Shown in pieces: positions 1 to 11,452 of a stretch of 64,000 bases of DNA. The first letter of the stretch is position 1. Each line of letters begins with the position of its first letter. The stretch spans positions 12,555,689 through 12,619,688 of the forward strand of contig CM039139.1 in assembly GCA_022036555.1 (NCBI GenBank). The letters are read 5' to 3'. Under the pieces are notes generated by a model, which was not told the origin of the DNA, did not search any database, and worked only from the letters and a program-made list of their open reading frames with translations. Made by a program: the position numbers and the translations under genes. The stretch comes from Microstegium vimineum (lineage: Eukaryota > Streptophyta > Magnoliopsida > Poales > Poaceae).

Positions 1-378
1 AAAAGAGGAGAAGTTGATTTCCGCATGGGCAACAATGCAAGAGTTGCTGCGTTGAGCGTTGGGACGATGCAACTTCACCTCCCGTCAGGATTTATCATGG
101 AATTGAGTAATTGTTATTTTGTTCCTAGTTTAAGTCGAAACATTGTGTCACCTTCATGTTTGATGAAGGATGGTTATTCATTTGCGAGTAAAGACAATGG
201 TTGTGTGATCTCAAAGAATGACATGTTTGTTGCTTTTGCATCCATTGTGAATGGGTTGTTTATTTGAAATCTTGATGATGAACCTATCTGTAATATTAAT
301 GCTAAAAGGCCTCTGCTTAATGAGTTAAGTCCTACTTATATGTGACATTGTCGTTTAGGTCATATAAGTGAGAATCGC
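1..378 (+). pseudogene. copia-1 polyprotein, protease tail and GAG-pre-integrase region, broken
   Basis: The frame reads through from base 1 to a TGA at 265-267. It includes a hydrophobic stretch ending in the NIVSPSCLMKDGY motif typical of copia protease/GAG-pre-integrase regions. It continues in the same frame past a second TGA near 344, where the family normally has the Trp of the W-H-x-R-L-G-H motif; CRLGHIS is still visible. The protease active site should lie just upstream of the window. Confidence 0.75.
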
Positions 379-1113
379 ATGAAGAGGCTCCATTCAGATG
401 GGCTTCTAACTTCGTTTGATTTTGAATCATACGAGACATGTGAGGCTTGCCTATTGGGTAAGATGACCAAGTTGCCTTTCACAGGTTTTCCTGAGAGAGC
501 GACAGACTTATTGGAACTTGTACATACTGATGTATGTGGACCAATGAGTACGACAGCTAGAGGCGGATTTCAATACTTCATAACCTTCACTGATGATTTT
601 AGTAGATATGGATATATCTACTTAATGAAACATAAGTCTGAAACATTTGAAAAGTTCAAAGAATTTCAGAATGAAGTAGAGAATCAACGTGGCAAGAAAA
701 TTAAAGTCTTGCGATCTGATCGTGGAGGCGAATATTTGAGTCATGGGTTTAGCAATCATCTAAAGAGTTGTGGAATTGTTCCACAGCTTACACCACCTGG
801 AACGCCTCAGAGAAACGGCGTATCCGAGCGACGTAATCGGACTTTGTTGGACATGGTTCGGTCTATGATGAGCCAGTCAGACCTACCACTCTCGTTTTGG
901 GGATATGCTCTAGAAACAGCCGCTTTCACATTGAATAGGGTATCGTCTAAGTCCGTAGTTAAGACACCACATGAGATGTGGACTGGTAAGAGTCCCAGAT
1001 TATCTTTTCTAAAGATATGGGGTTGTGAAGTTTATGTCAAACGACTTATGTCAGATAAACTAACACCCAAGTCGGACAAATGCTTTTTCGTGGATATCCA
1101 AAGGAAACTTTAG
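379..1113 (+). pseudogene. copia-1 integrase core
   Basis: Integrase of the Ty1/copia polyprotein, which joins element cDNA to the target. Visible landmarks in order are a CxxC zinc-binding pair (CEACLLGK), the first catalytic Asp in HTDVCGPM, the second in RSDRGGEYLS, and the Glu in NGVSERRNRTL. The ATG at 379 is only the first Met after the upstream stop; the protein was part of a polyprotein and needs no start of its own. The frame ends by frameshift near 1080-1113, where it should run into the next block. The catalytic triad is intact but the polyprotein is not. Confidence 0.88.
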
Positions 1114-1441
1114 GGTATTACTTCTACAACCGATCAGAGGGCAAAGTGTTTGTTGCTCGTAACGGTGTCTTCTTAGAGAAAGAGTTTCTCAATAAAGAGA
1201 AGAGTGGACAAAAGGTGTATCTTGAAGAAGTTCAAGATGAGCCAATAGGGGATAACTCTATGAGTGATGCTAATGTAGCAGAACAAGTTGAGATACCTGT
1301 GGCAAGAGAAACACCACCACTACCACGAAGGTCAGCAAGAATCCGTGAGGCACGTGGGAAATGTTGTTGTTAGACGATGATGAACCTGCGACATACGCGG
1401 AATCAATGATGGACCCAAATTCCGAGGAATGACAAAGTGCC
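1080..1441 (+). pseudogene. copia-1 integrase C-terminal/linker segment after a frameshift
   Basis: A different frame continues the integrase: the FRGYPKETLGYYFYNRSE block follows directly on the frame that ends at 1113 and is the conserved copia region after the catalytic core. It then shows an acidic linker and a Pro/Arg-rich RRSARIR-like segment, which usually precedes RT. It ends in a TAG after a Cys run near 1373. Another frame change precedes the RT frame at 1442. Confidence 0.75.
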
Positions 1442-2442
1442 ATGAGATCCGAGATAGATTCCATGGGAGACAATCAAGTTTGGAACTTGGTTGACCCGCC
1501 TGATGGGGTTAAACCCATAGAGTGCAAATGGGTCTATAAAAAGAAAAAGGATATGGATGGAAACATTCACGCCTATAAAGCTCGACTTGTTGCAAAGGGT
1601 TTTCGGCAAGTTCAAGGAGTTGACTACGACGAGACATTCTCGCCGGTAGCGATGCTTAAATCTATCCGGATCATTCTAGCAATTGCTGCTTATTTCGATT
1701 ATGAGATTTGGCAGATGGATGTTAAAACAGCCTTTCTAAATGGAAATTTGGAAGAGGACGTGTATATGATACAGCCCGAAGGATTTGTTGATCCTAAAAA
1801 TGCTGAAAAAATATGCAAGCTAAAGAAATCCATTTATGGATTAAAGCAAGCATCTCGCACTTGGAATATTCGTTTTGATGAAGTGATCAAAGGGTTTGGC
1901 TTTCGTCAGAATGAAGAAGAACCTTGTGTTTACAAGAGGGAAAGTGGGAGCGTTGTTGTATTTCTAATCTTGTATGTGGATGACATACTATTGATTGGGA
2001 ATGGCATTCCTATGTTGCAATCCGTAAAGACTTCACTGAATAATAGTTTTTCTATGAAGGATTTAGGAGAAGCAACATACATTTTGGGCATTAAGATTTA
2101 TAGAGATAGATCAAAGAGGCTTATAGGATTAAGCCAAGATACATACATTGACAAGGTGTTGAAACGGTTCAACATGGAACAATCCAAAAGAGGGTTCTTG
2201 CCTATGTCACATGGTATGCGTTTTAGCGAGAAGTAGTGTCCTACGACAGCTGATGAGCAGAAGCGCATGAGTAAGGTTCCATATGCTTCGGCCGTTGGTT
2301 CCATTATGTACACCATGATATGTACTCGCCCAGATGTCTCATATGCTCTAAGTGTTGCGAGCAGGTACCAAGCTAATCTAGGTGAGAGTCACTGGACGCT
2401 TGTTAAAAACATCCTTAAGTACTTGAGAAGGACTAAAGATGT
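1442..2442 (+). pseudogene. copia-1 reverse transcriptase
   Basis: Ty1/copia reverse transcriptase (RVT_2 family). Landmarks are CKWVYKKKKD, YKARLVAKGF, DETFSPVA, MDVKTAFLNG, YGLKQASR and the catalytic LYVDDILLIGN. A TAG at about 2234-2236 interrupts the frame after FSEK. The same frame reopens with SKVPYASAVGSIMY and runs to the LKYLRRTKD motif, where the Tat element inserted at 2442/2443. RNase H resumes at 19990. Confidence 0.9.
2438..2442. repeat. Target-site duplication GATGT, left
   Basis: Identical to 19990-19994. Removing the element and one copy restores the copia-1 reading frame across the junction, which confirms the insertion limits. Confidence 0.92.
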
Positions 2443-2870
2443 TGTCGGTGCTTTGACCCAGGGGGTCAATCACCAACTAGTGAATTTGTGTATTGCGTGC
2501 TCCCTCTCCCAGATGTGATGCAAGAAGAACACAGTATTTATCCTGGTTCGGGCAAAAGAAGGCCCTACGTCCAGCGGGGAAGGATGGATTGTATTATCTT
2601 GCACCGAAGTGCTCGTACAGGGGGGGTACAAGCTGGTTACACAGATGGACTCGAGGGAGGTCGAGGCCTAGAGCTAGCAGGGCTACTCTAGGTGAGTCAG
2701 TTGATTGCTTGAGATGTTGATCAGGCAAGCGAGTGGTTTGTAGGGTGTGCGGAAGACTTGCTATCGTTGGTTCTGGTGAGAGTTCGTGTGTGATTGCGGG
2801 TAGAGTCGATGATCGTCTCTTGTCCTGTGTGTCGTCTGTGTCATCTCTCTCTCTATTATCCCAGCGTCCC

Positions 2871-2878
2871 CTTTTATA
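2871..2878 (-). promoter_or_regulatory. TATA box of Tat LTR
   Basis: Minus strand reads TATAAAAG within a pyrimidine/GC context. The same motif is conserved in LTR copy B at 14000-14007. Confidence 0.55.
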
Positions 2879-3310
2879 GGCCAAGGGGAGGCTTAGGGTT
2901 ACAGGAACCTAGTACGTATTGGAATGGGATACATGTCCGTGCGCCATGCCTGCGACGAGACGTCGATCGCTGTAGTGGTATGTTCCTTCTGCACTTTCGG
3001 TGTTCCGAGGTATGGTGATGGCAGACTGGTCGTCGCCGGGCAGTATGGCGTGGAACCTGCGAGTTCCACAGTTGAAGCGGGATGGATTGGACGGGTCCCA
3101 TGCCGCAACAGTCGGGGATGAGGATCGAGCCCCCGGGTCGAGGGGTATCGAGGCCTGCGTGACCCCGACGTATCCCTGAGGACGCGGTCAAGGGCTACCT
3201 CACCTAAGATTCGAGGGGGTGCTCCGTACCCGAGGCATGGCTGCAGTAGTTGTACGGTCGACGGGTAATCCGGGTAGGGGTGATGACTTAACGGATTTGA
3301 CCGAGGTAGT

Positions 3311-4500
3311 TGTTGACACAAAAAGCGTCAGGATCTGCGAATACCTCGGGCTTATACCCGAATTCGATTTCCAAAGGTGTGCCAGTCGATTTGACCAGTT
3401 AATCGACAAGGACGATAACTAGAACAAGATCTGAACAAGACAACGGCGATGCGCCCGGATGTCAAGGCTCAAACTTGATCAGGATAACTAGAGTAGAGCT
3501 GAACGAGACGACAGCGATGCGCCCGGACGTCAAGGCTCAGGTTGCTCAAACGCGGAACTTGCAAGGGTTGACGGAGATCGAAGAGATGCAGCCCGTCGAG
3601 ACTTGAAGAACTCGTAGGTAAACTAGATCTAATGCAATAAAAGTAGAATTGCTGAAAAGTAAATAAGAATAATAGATTTGTTTGATATATGATTGATTAT
3701 TTTTTTCTCATGACCCCTAGGTACATATTTATACTCTGGCAATAGGAGTTGTATACAGACATGACTCGTACCTTTCCTAAACAAAACAAACCCCTATTTT
3801 AAGGAAATAACTGACTCGCGCATGAGTCGGACCCAAATAACAATACTATTTTCCTACACAAACACCTCTATTTTTAAGGAAACAAACGACTCGTGCAAGA
3901 ATCGGACTCAAACTTCTATAACAATACTGATATAAGATCACCAGTTTTCCTTATGTCTTCTCCCCGACGAAACTTTCCATCGACATATCCTTCCGATCCG
4001 CAACATCCTTTTAGCGCCATCGGCAACTGTATGCTCACGTTAGCCATGTCATCCCTCATCGGCAACATCCCTGGATGCTTCATCATTAGCGCCCTGGTTT
4101 TACTCTCATCGGCAACTTTGACCGATGACCTTCCGATGCCGATACAAAACGGCTACCGATCAGAATCAACCCTTTTTGATAATCTGCAACCTTCTTCTAT
4201 CGCCATCGGCAGCTCTCTGCCGACACCATCCACTTCATCCTGCTTCCATCGGCATCATCATTCATCGGCAGCTTTCCATCTTCATTGGTAATATTCTTCA
4301 ATCGGTAACTCTTCACTCGGCAGCTCACCAACCAACTTATCAGCAAAAATCGTCCAGTTTCCATCGGCAACAAACTTATCTCATTTGCATTCACTCTCAT
4401 CGGTAATCTCAACCGATGACCTTCTGATGCCGATAGAAAACGGCTACTGACCAATGCAAGTCTTAGCTCATTTGACACATGCCGAAAAACGGTGTCAACA
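3311..4500 (-). mobile_element. Solo LTR nested in Tat LTR A
   Basis: Begins TGTTGACACAAAAAGCGTC and ends GGTGTCAACA, an inverted TGTTGACAC/GTGTCAACA pair. It is flanked by GTAGT (3306-3310) and ATAGT (4501-4505), a 5-bp duplication with one change; the uninterrupted LTRs have a single GTAGT at this place. A TATAAATA box on the minus strand near 3725-3735 gives the orientation. It contains no coding sequence but many CATCGGCA-type short repeats. The same family recurs as a solo LTR at 45844-46927. Confidence 0.88.
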
Positions 4501-4925
4501 ATAGTGAGCACCCATGGCATTAGGCGGGGGCGGATTCCAGCATAGGATCCCCCTTTTTTCCATACCGGGAGCAGGTGAGCTGATCGAGCCTCCTAATCAG
4601 GGGTCGTTCGTTCGACCCCCTTTCCGTCATTTCGAGGGGATGAAGTCAGGGGGGAGGATCGACCTCTCTCCGCCATTCGAAAGGTCGAGGTTGGGGGTCG
4701 TTCATTCGACCCTCCCTCCATCGATCGAGGGGTCGAGGTTGAAGGTCGTTCTGCCTTCCGTCCCTCTGATCATGGGCTGGCCCATGATTTGGCCACTTCT
4801 GTTGGTGGGGTAGGCCTCCGCCTGGTGGGCCTTCCTCCATTGCTCGGTCGAATGTTGGGTTTCGCTTGGATGTTTAGGCGTTAGATTATTGTGGGTTAGG
4901 GTACCCCTTATCTTTGTACCCGACA

Positions 4926-4942
4926 GTAGCCCCCGAGCCTCT
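4926..4942 (-). other. Tat polypurine tract, left internal copy
   Basis: Minus strand reads GAGGCTCGGGGGCTA directly before the LTR start. This purine-rich tract is repeated at 14862, where the left copy's sequence is conserved except for two changes. Confidence 0.65.
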
Positions 4943-5570
4943 ATGCGGATAAGAAGAATCCACATAGGGGCTTTTGGCGATGATCTACAGAGTTAGTATA
5001 TGGTTTGATTCTCCGCGGGGTGCGCGCGAGCGCACCCTGCGGGGGTAGCCCCCGAGGCCTCTGGGGCTTTGATTTGCGTCTTACCTGGGGGAGCGATGTT
5101 AACTGGGGTTGTAGCGCCCCATCGAGGGGTCAACCCGGTTTACCAGGTCTCGAATGTTTTCGACCCTCTTTCGTCGAGGGGTGTCGTGCGTAGTCGAGCC
5201 CCCGAGCCTCGTGCGGCTGGGGTGTTGCTACCTCTTAGCATCCTTCCCACGGATCCTTGCGCTCGGATTGTGAGGCAAAGAGCGTCGAGCTATCCTCATT
5301 TGGACGAGCATCGAAGTCCGCTGTGAGCTGGTAACGGGGAGATCCAAGCTAGCACTTGTGCCCCGCTCGATAGGGGTCGACAGAAGCCCTAAGGCGCCCT
5401 CATTAAGCGAAACTGTATGGGTTACCAAGGTGCCGACTTCGTTCGCTGGGAGTCGGTGTCTCGATGCCTCCTGTCGTGGGGATCCTTCGGTACTCCCAGG
5501 TTTTGCCTTGGATATGTCCCGGGGGGTCTCGAGAGTTCGTTCTCGAGCGGGGCCTCGTATTGGCTCCCCC

Positions 5571-5880
5571 TGGGTCATCCCTGACTCGGATACTCGAGGG
5601 CGGTTGTCGAACCCTGTTCGAGGGCCAGCCTTCGGCCCCTCGAGATTTGAGGGTGGACCGGAGTACGTAACCCTGGGTCCTCCCTGACTCGGGGTACTCG
5701 AGGGCGGCTGTCGAACCCTGTTCGAGGGCCAGCCTTCGCTCCCTCGATATTTGTGGGTGGACCGGAGTCCGTTTTACTTCCCTAGGAAGGAACTGCTCGA
5801 GAGCAGTTGTCGGACCCCTTTCAAGGGCCAGCCTTCGCTCCCTCAAGAGCTCGAGGGATGGGTCGACGTCCGTTGTTTAC
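5571..5880. repeat. Tandem repeat, about three copies of a unit of about 104 bp
   Basis: The block with CTCGAGGGCGG, TGTCGAACCC and GGGCCAGCCTTCG occurs three times in succession, the third more diverged. The right internal copy has only two units (15529-15740). It lies in the non-pol region of the Tat element, upstream of the opposite-strand gene. Confidence 0.75.
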
Positions 5881-6100
5881 CTCCGAAGGTAACGCTCCAC
5901 ATTCCCTGTTGTTGGTCGTGGGGCGCGCCTTTTTAGGAGATGTCCCTTCGTCTGCGCGTGGCGGGCATGGAGGGCGGCGAGAACCCCGACGACGCGATAG
6001 GTGTCCCTTACCCTATGGATCCCTGAGGGGAGTTAGGTGGGCGCATTTAATGCAGAGACTTACCTACCTTTTCGACAGATCTGCAAGTTGCGCTTCCGTT

Positions 6101-6110
6101 CATATATATA
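6101..6110 (+). promoter_or_regulatory. TATA box for the opposite-strand gene, left copy
   Basis: CATATATATA lies about 175 bp upstream of the ATG at 6286 and is conserved at 15960-15968 in the other copy. Downstream is a pyrimidine-rich leader. It points opposite to the LTR promoter. Confidence 0.5.
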
Positions 6111-6285
6111 CGAGGACAGGGCTTTGGCTCTCTCACGTTCGCCATTGCCTTCCCCGCCTCCTTCGTTCCCGCCTTTGCCTTTGTCGTCCTCTGAGCTTCG
6201 CATCTGCGCATGCGAGTAAGGAGAGGAAAAGATCGAGAACGCACCTTCAACACCCATCTCCGAGCGCATCCGCTTCCCCGCTGCC

Positions 6286-7551
6286 ATGGCCAACTACACC
6301 CTGCGCAGCTCCGATGACTGGCTCCCTTCGACGGTGACCGCAGAGCGGTTGGGAGAGCTGGTGGGGAGCGGCCTTCTCCGGCCTATCACTTCGGCGAACC
6401 GACCGGAGTGGATGGCACCGCCGGAGTCGGATCATGAGCCCAACCCACCAGCGGAGGTCGTGGCGGAGGAGGTCGAGCCGGAGCAGGAGCAGCTCCCCAC
6501 CCTCCGCACATCGCTGGAGAGGGCGGAGGTCGAGGCTGCCCAGGTGAGGGGCGAGGTGGCCACCGCGTGGGGGGAGGTCGAGGCTGCTCGGGAGGAGGCC
6601 ACTTCCTCGCGATCAAGCGCTGAAGCCGCCCTCCAAGAGGTCGCCGAGCTGAGGGAGGAACTGGTCCAGGCGACGGGTCATGCCCGGCTGCTCGAGGGCG
6701 AATTGGCAGAGGCGGCCACCAACCGCGCCTCTCTCGAGGAGCAGGTTCGGGCGCTGCAGTCGGGCGTCGAGGCCGTCTCCCGGGGCCGCGACGCGCTGAA
6801 CGTCGTGGAGCAGAAGGCGTGGGTCCAGATCGCCATCCTGGAGGAGGACGTGGCGGCCAAGGCGAGGGCCCTCGAGGGCACCGGTAAGCTCATCGAGGAG
6901 CTCCGGGCTGAGAAGAGTGACCAAGCCGCGGATCTCACCGACGCCCGCCGCCGACTCCAGGAGGTCGAGCAGGCCTACGTCACCCTGGACACGCACGCCC
7001 AAGGTGAGCTTTCTAGCACTATTGCTGAGCTTGCTCTGTCTGTACCCTTCCCCTGTTTTTGGTTTTGACAGAGTTCCTTGTTTGTTTCGGCAACCCTCGA
7101 GGAAGATAAGGCTCGAGCCCATGAGGATCTGGGTAGCCTCCAGAGCCTCCATTGGGCGGAAGCGGCCCTGAACGAGAGGCTCGAGGGCGCCATCTCCGCC
7201 TTTTGCGAGAACATGGGGGTCGAGCTGGAGCCGGCGGTCGAAGGCGACGCGCGAGGAGAATCCCTCCTACGCCGCTTCTACTCCATGACCCGAGCGGTGA
7301 CGGAGCAAGTCTGTGCTGCTCTGCACGTGGGCGTGAAGCGGGCGCTCGCGGTCGTCCGCTCGGGCTACTCCTACGACCTCGACGTCGTCGCTCGTGGGTT
7401 CGTCGTCGACCCAGAGCTGAGCGACGAGGCTAACGTGGCGAGATGCCACGAGCTGATCGAGGCCGCAGAGGTGCCCGGAGGCGAGCTGGCGAAGCTCTTC
7501 GAGCCTGAAGTGCTCCCCTCGGCGGATGGAGATGGCGGTGGCGATAATTGA
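6286..7551 (+). pseudogene. Opposite-strand coiled-coil gene of the Tat element, left copy
   Basis: The plus-strand frame starts at ATG 6286 with NYTLRSSDDWLPSTVTAERL and EWMAPPES, then becomes a long Glu/Ala/Arg-rich coiled coil to about 7003. The second part (about 7092-7551) codes LEDKARAHEDLG-like sequence and ends SADGDGGGDN. Between them lies a GT(7004)-to-pyrimidine-rich stretch homologous to a 90-nt intron in the right copy, but here the acceptor reads GGCAA instead of GGCAG, so splicing should be impaired. The N-terminal motif resembles the grass 'putative gypsy type transposon' (Transposase_28) proteins; this is from memory and not certain. It lacks about 1.15 kb present in the right copy. 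The function is unknown. Confidence 0.65.
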
Positions 7552-8106
7552 GACCTGTGAGCCGAATCTGGACAAGAAGGTCCATGTAAAACAAGTTAGT
7601 TCTGTGTCAAACCGGTGTCGAGCCCCTGAGGGCTTTGAAACTTTAATGTGCTTCATTTGCAATTCATGTGTTTTTATCTCTCGAGTTGTCCCTATTTTTC
7701 CTTGCCCGAGCTACTTTTTAGACTAAGTGTTCGACGCGTGCTCGTATCCTTCGAGGGGCGGAGCGAGTAGAGGTACCATAGCCCGGAGGCTTAGGAGAGC
7801 GCCTGGCTCGACAGCCCTCGACCCTTAGGGAGTTCGAGGCGCTTTTTGCTTAGTCACGGAGCGTACTTGGGGCAAGGATGGAAAGAGAAGCGTTGAGTTT
7901 TGGAAAAAAAAACGTTCGGGTTTTTTAGGGACTTAGGGAGGGGGAGGTCCCCCCTGTCCGCCCCCGAGGGAGGCTTGACTTTGCAGGAGAAGAGTCGAGG
8001 CTACCTCAGAGTCATGAACGAACGTGAAATGTATTTTGAGAACATTTTATTCATTCATGATGCGATAAATGTACATAATGCAGAAAATGTACGAGGCCTC
8101 CAGGCC
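7552..8106. other. 3' flank between the opposite-strand gene and integrase
   Basis: No open frame with recognisable product. The segment is repeated nearly unchanged at 18554-19098. It probably holds the convergent ends of the plus-strand gene and of minus-strand pol. Confidence 0.5.
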
Positions 8107-9393
8107 TTAGGGGTAAAAGCGACGTAGTTGTTCGATGTTCCATGCGTTGGTGAGGATCTCGCCCTCACTGTTCTTCAGCTTGTAAGTGTCTGGCTTTAGC
8201 ACTTCTACCATGATGAAGGGTCCTTCCCAAGGTGGCGTCAGCTTGTGACGCCCCTTGTTGCTTTGTCGGCGGCGCAGTACGAGGTCGTCGACGTCGAGGT
8301 CCCTTTTACATACGTGTTTGTCGTGGTAGCGCCGCAGCTTCTGCTGGTACCTTGCCGACTTGAAGAGGGTCATGTCCCGGGCTTCCTCGAGCTGGTCGAG
8401 GGAGTCCTCTTGGGCTGTTGCGTTGGCTTGCTCGTTGTAGGCCTTTAATCGAGGGGACCCGTATTCGAGGTCAGTGGGGAGGACGGCCTCGGACCCGTAG
8501 ACCAAAAAGAACGAGGAGAACCCTGTGGCTCGACTTGGCGTTGTTCTGAGACTCCATAGGACAGAGGGCAACTCCTCGACCCATCTCTTGCTGTGCTTGT
8601 TTAGTCGGTCCAAGATCCTTGGCTTGAGTCCCTACAAAACCATGCCATTGGCGCGCTCGACCTGACCATTAGTTCGAGGGTGGGCGACTGCGGACCAGTT
8701 CACCTTGATGTTGTGGTGGTCACAAAAGTCCAGGAACTTTTGGCCGGTGAACTGCGTGCCATTGTCGATGATGATGACATTGGGGACCCCGAAGCGATGG
8801 ATGATGTCTGTGAAGAACAACACAGCTTGTCGGGATTGGATGTTGGCAATGGGTCGAGCCTCGATCCACTTCGAGAACTTGTCTATGGCGACGAGGAGGT
8901 GGGTGTAGCCTCCTTTTGCTTTCTTTAAGGGGCCGAGCATGTCGAGCCCCCACACAGCAAACGGCCAAGTTATAGGTATCATCTGAAGGGCTTGAGCCGG
9001 GAGGTGAGTTTGTCTCGTGTAGAACTGGCATCCCTTGTAAGACCGAACGAGTTTGGTAGCGTCGGCGACGGCTCTTGGCCAATAGAAGCCTTGTCGAAAG
9101 GCGTTCCCTAATAGAGTTCTTGGCGCCGCGTGGTGGCCGCAAGCCCCCGAGTCGATGTCCCTGAGCAGTGCCCTTCCATCCTCGATGGTGAGGCATCGTT
9201 GGAGGATGCCAGTGGGGCTGCGTCGATACAGCTCGCGGCCATCCCCGTACAAGACGTAGGTTTTGGCGCATCGGGCTATGCGCCGGGCTTCGGTGCGATC
9301 TTCAGCGAGCTCGCCTTGTATCAGATACTCGAGGTAGGGCGTGTGCCAGTCCGTCGAGGGGGTTGGTTTTGCGGTTGTTTCGTCGATCTCCAT
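8107..9393 (-). pseudogene. Tat integrase
   Basis: Ty3/gypsy integrase. Visible in order on the minus strand are the HHCC zinc domain (GACGHH and the CQFY pair), the first catalytic Asp in WGLDMLGPL, the second in IIDNGTQFTG and the Glu in NGQVERANG. A TAG near 8632 follows GMVL, where the family has Gln. The same frame reopens as LNKHSKRWVEELPSVLWSLR and runs through the C-terminal barrel (LTPPWEGPFI) to a natural stop after LRRFYP. No chromodomain follows, in keeping with the Tat/Athila branch. A single nonsense change is the only break in this domain. Confidence 0.88.
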
Positions 9394-10422
9394 GACCTCT
9401 CCTCCGTTCGAGGGAGGATCGGTTGAGGAGGAAGGGTCGACCCCTTGCTCGAGGGCGGGAGCCCCCGAGCCTAGGTCGACGGACGGCTTGTGAAGGTCCC
9501 TTGAGAAGATGTCGGCAGGGACTGTACCTCGAGTGGATGCGGTTTTGGCTAGCTCGTCAGCGGCTTCGTTGTACCGGCGGGCGATGTGGTTGAGCTCGAG
9601 GCCGTAGAATTTGTCCCCGAGCTTTCAGACCTCCTTGCAGTAGGCTTCCATCTTGGGGCCGTGGCAGCTCGAGGTCTTCATCACCTAGTCGATCACAAGC
9701 TACGAGTCCCCTCGAACGTCGAGGCGTCAAACCCCGAGCTCGATGGCGAAGCGCAGACCGTTGACGAGGCCCTCGTACTCGGATACGTTGTGGAGGCGGG
9801 GAAGTGAAGGCGGATGACGTAGCGCATGTGAACCCCTGAGGGAGATATGAACAGCAGTTCGACGCCTGCCCCCGTCTTCATCAGCGACCCATCGAAGTAC
9901 ATGGTCCAGAGCTCGGCCTGAACCTGCGCCGGGGGTAGTTGAGTATCGGTCCATTCTGCAATGAAGTCTGCCAATACCTGAGACTTGATGGCCTTCCGAG
10001 GGGCGTAGGAGAGAGTTTCCCCCATGAGCTCGACCGACCACTTGGCGATTCTCCCAGACGCCTCCCGGTTCTGGATTATCTCCCCGAGGGGGAAAGACGA
10101 GACCACAGTAACCGGGTGGCCCAGGAAATAGTGTTGGAGCTTGCGCCGAGTGAGGACGATGGCAATACAACAGCTTCTGAATGTGGGGGTATCTCATTTT
10201 GGTCTCGGAAAGTACCTCACTCATGAAGTAGATGGGCCTCTGAACTAGCAGGGCGTGTCCTTCCTCCGCCCTCTCGACTACTATCGCCACACTGACTACC
10301 TGGGTAGTTGCAGCAACGTATAGCAAGAGGGGCTCGGCTGGGTTTGGAGGTACCAAAATAGGTGGCGAGGTGAGCAAGGCTTTGAGTTTAGAGAGCGACT
10401 CCTCGGCCTCGAGGGTCCACAT
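9394..10422 (-). pseudogene. Tat RT-RNase H connection and RNase H, frameshifted
   Basis: Begins with LEAEESLSKLKALLTSPPIL and LYVAATTQVVSVAIVVER, the RNase H-like connection domain. The frame shifts near 10160 into LADFIAEWTD and MYFDGSLMKTGAG, the RNase H core. It shifts back near 9800 to NVSEYEGLVNGLRFAIELG. A further stop lies near 9627, before the NHIARRYNEAADELAKTAS motif. This domain would remove the RNA strand during reverse transcription. At least three lesions make it non-functional. Confidence 0.82.
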
Positions 10423-10428
10423 GAAGTG

Positions 10429-11343
10429 TTATGTTTTCTTAAGGAGGCGATAAAGGGGGAGCGCTTTTTCCCCGAACCGTGAGATGAACCGGCTGAGGGC
10501 AGCAAGGCACCCTGTGACCCTTTGCACGCCTTTAAGATTCTTGATCGGGCCCATCCTAGTGATAGCGGTTACCTTCTCAGGGTTGGCCTCGATCCCGCGC
10601 TGGGAGACTATATACCCTAGGAGCATGCCTCGAGGGACCCCGAGGACACACTTCACGGGATTTATCTTTATATGTTTTGCCCTGAGGCACCCGAACGCGA
10701 TTTGAAGGTCCCTGACTAGGTTTCCGACCTCTTTGGATTTGACTACGATGTCGTCGACGTAGACCTCGACGGTCGGCCCTATGTGGCGTTCGAAAACATG
10801 GAGCATGCATCGTTGGTATGTGGCGTCGGTGTTTCGCAAGCCAAACGGCATCGTGAGGTAGAAAAACATGCCAAAGGGAGTGATGAAGGAGGTCGCGAGC
10901 TGATCGGACTCCTTCATCTTTATTTGGTGGTAGCCAGAATATGCATCGAGAAAGCAAAGGGTTTCACATCCCTCAGTGGACTCAACTATTTGATCAATAC
11001 GTGGTAATGGAAAAGGAACCTTAGGACATGCTTTATTTAAACTAGTGTAATCTATGCACATTCTATCCTTTCCATTCTTTTTCTTGACAAGCACAGGGTT
11101 TGCTAACCACTCAAGATGTTGAACCTCCTTGATGAATTCGGCCTTCAAAAGCTTGTCGACCTCCTCCCCGATGATTCTGTGCTTCTCCTCGTCGAAGCGG
11201 CGCAGCCGTTGCTTCATCGGTTTGGATTCGGCTCGGATGTCCAAGGAGTGCTCAGCGACCTCCCTTGGAATGCCCGGCATATCCGAGGGACTCCATACGA
11301 ACATGTTAGCGTTCGCGTGGAGAAAGTCGACGAGCACGACTTC
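10429..11343 (-). pseudogene. Tat reverse transcriptase
   Basis: An almost complete gypsy RT frame of about 302 codons. Motifs are WSPSDMPGIPREVAEHSL, LANPVLVKKKNGKDRMCIDY, LNKACPKVPFPLPRID, LDAYSGYHQI, the catalytic VYVDDIVVKS and LLGYIVSQRGIEANPEKV. Upstream, a TAG at about 11344 separates it from the protease spacer (LEPK), where a Gln codon is expected, so a C-to-T change is likely. The RT itself has no internal stop. Confidence 0.9.
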
Positions 11344-11452
11344 CTATTTGGGCTCGAGGGTAGCGTTGATCGTCAGCGCCTTCCCATCCACGTGGTTGGG
11401 GGTCGAGCGGGATGGTCTTGGTGTCCTCTGCAGGCTCAAAGTTGCCGGCACG

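Larger units (their letters stand above)
2443..4925 (-). repeat. Tat LTR copy A, interrupted by a solo LTR
   Basis: Homologous along its whole length to the LTR at 13573-14861 except for a 1.2-kb insert (3311-4500 plus one duplication). Without the insert it is about 1.29 kb. CTTTTATA at 2871-2878 is TATAAAAG on the minus strand, consistent with the minus orientation of gag-pol. In element orientation this is the 3' LTR. Confidence 0.9.

Noticed and set aside
4514..5936. Many overlapping open frames on both strands in the Tat LTR and adjoining region
   Set aside because: GC-rich shadow frames repeated in the second copy with stops; no domain.
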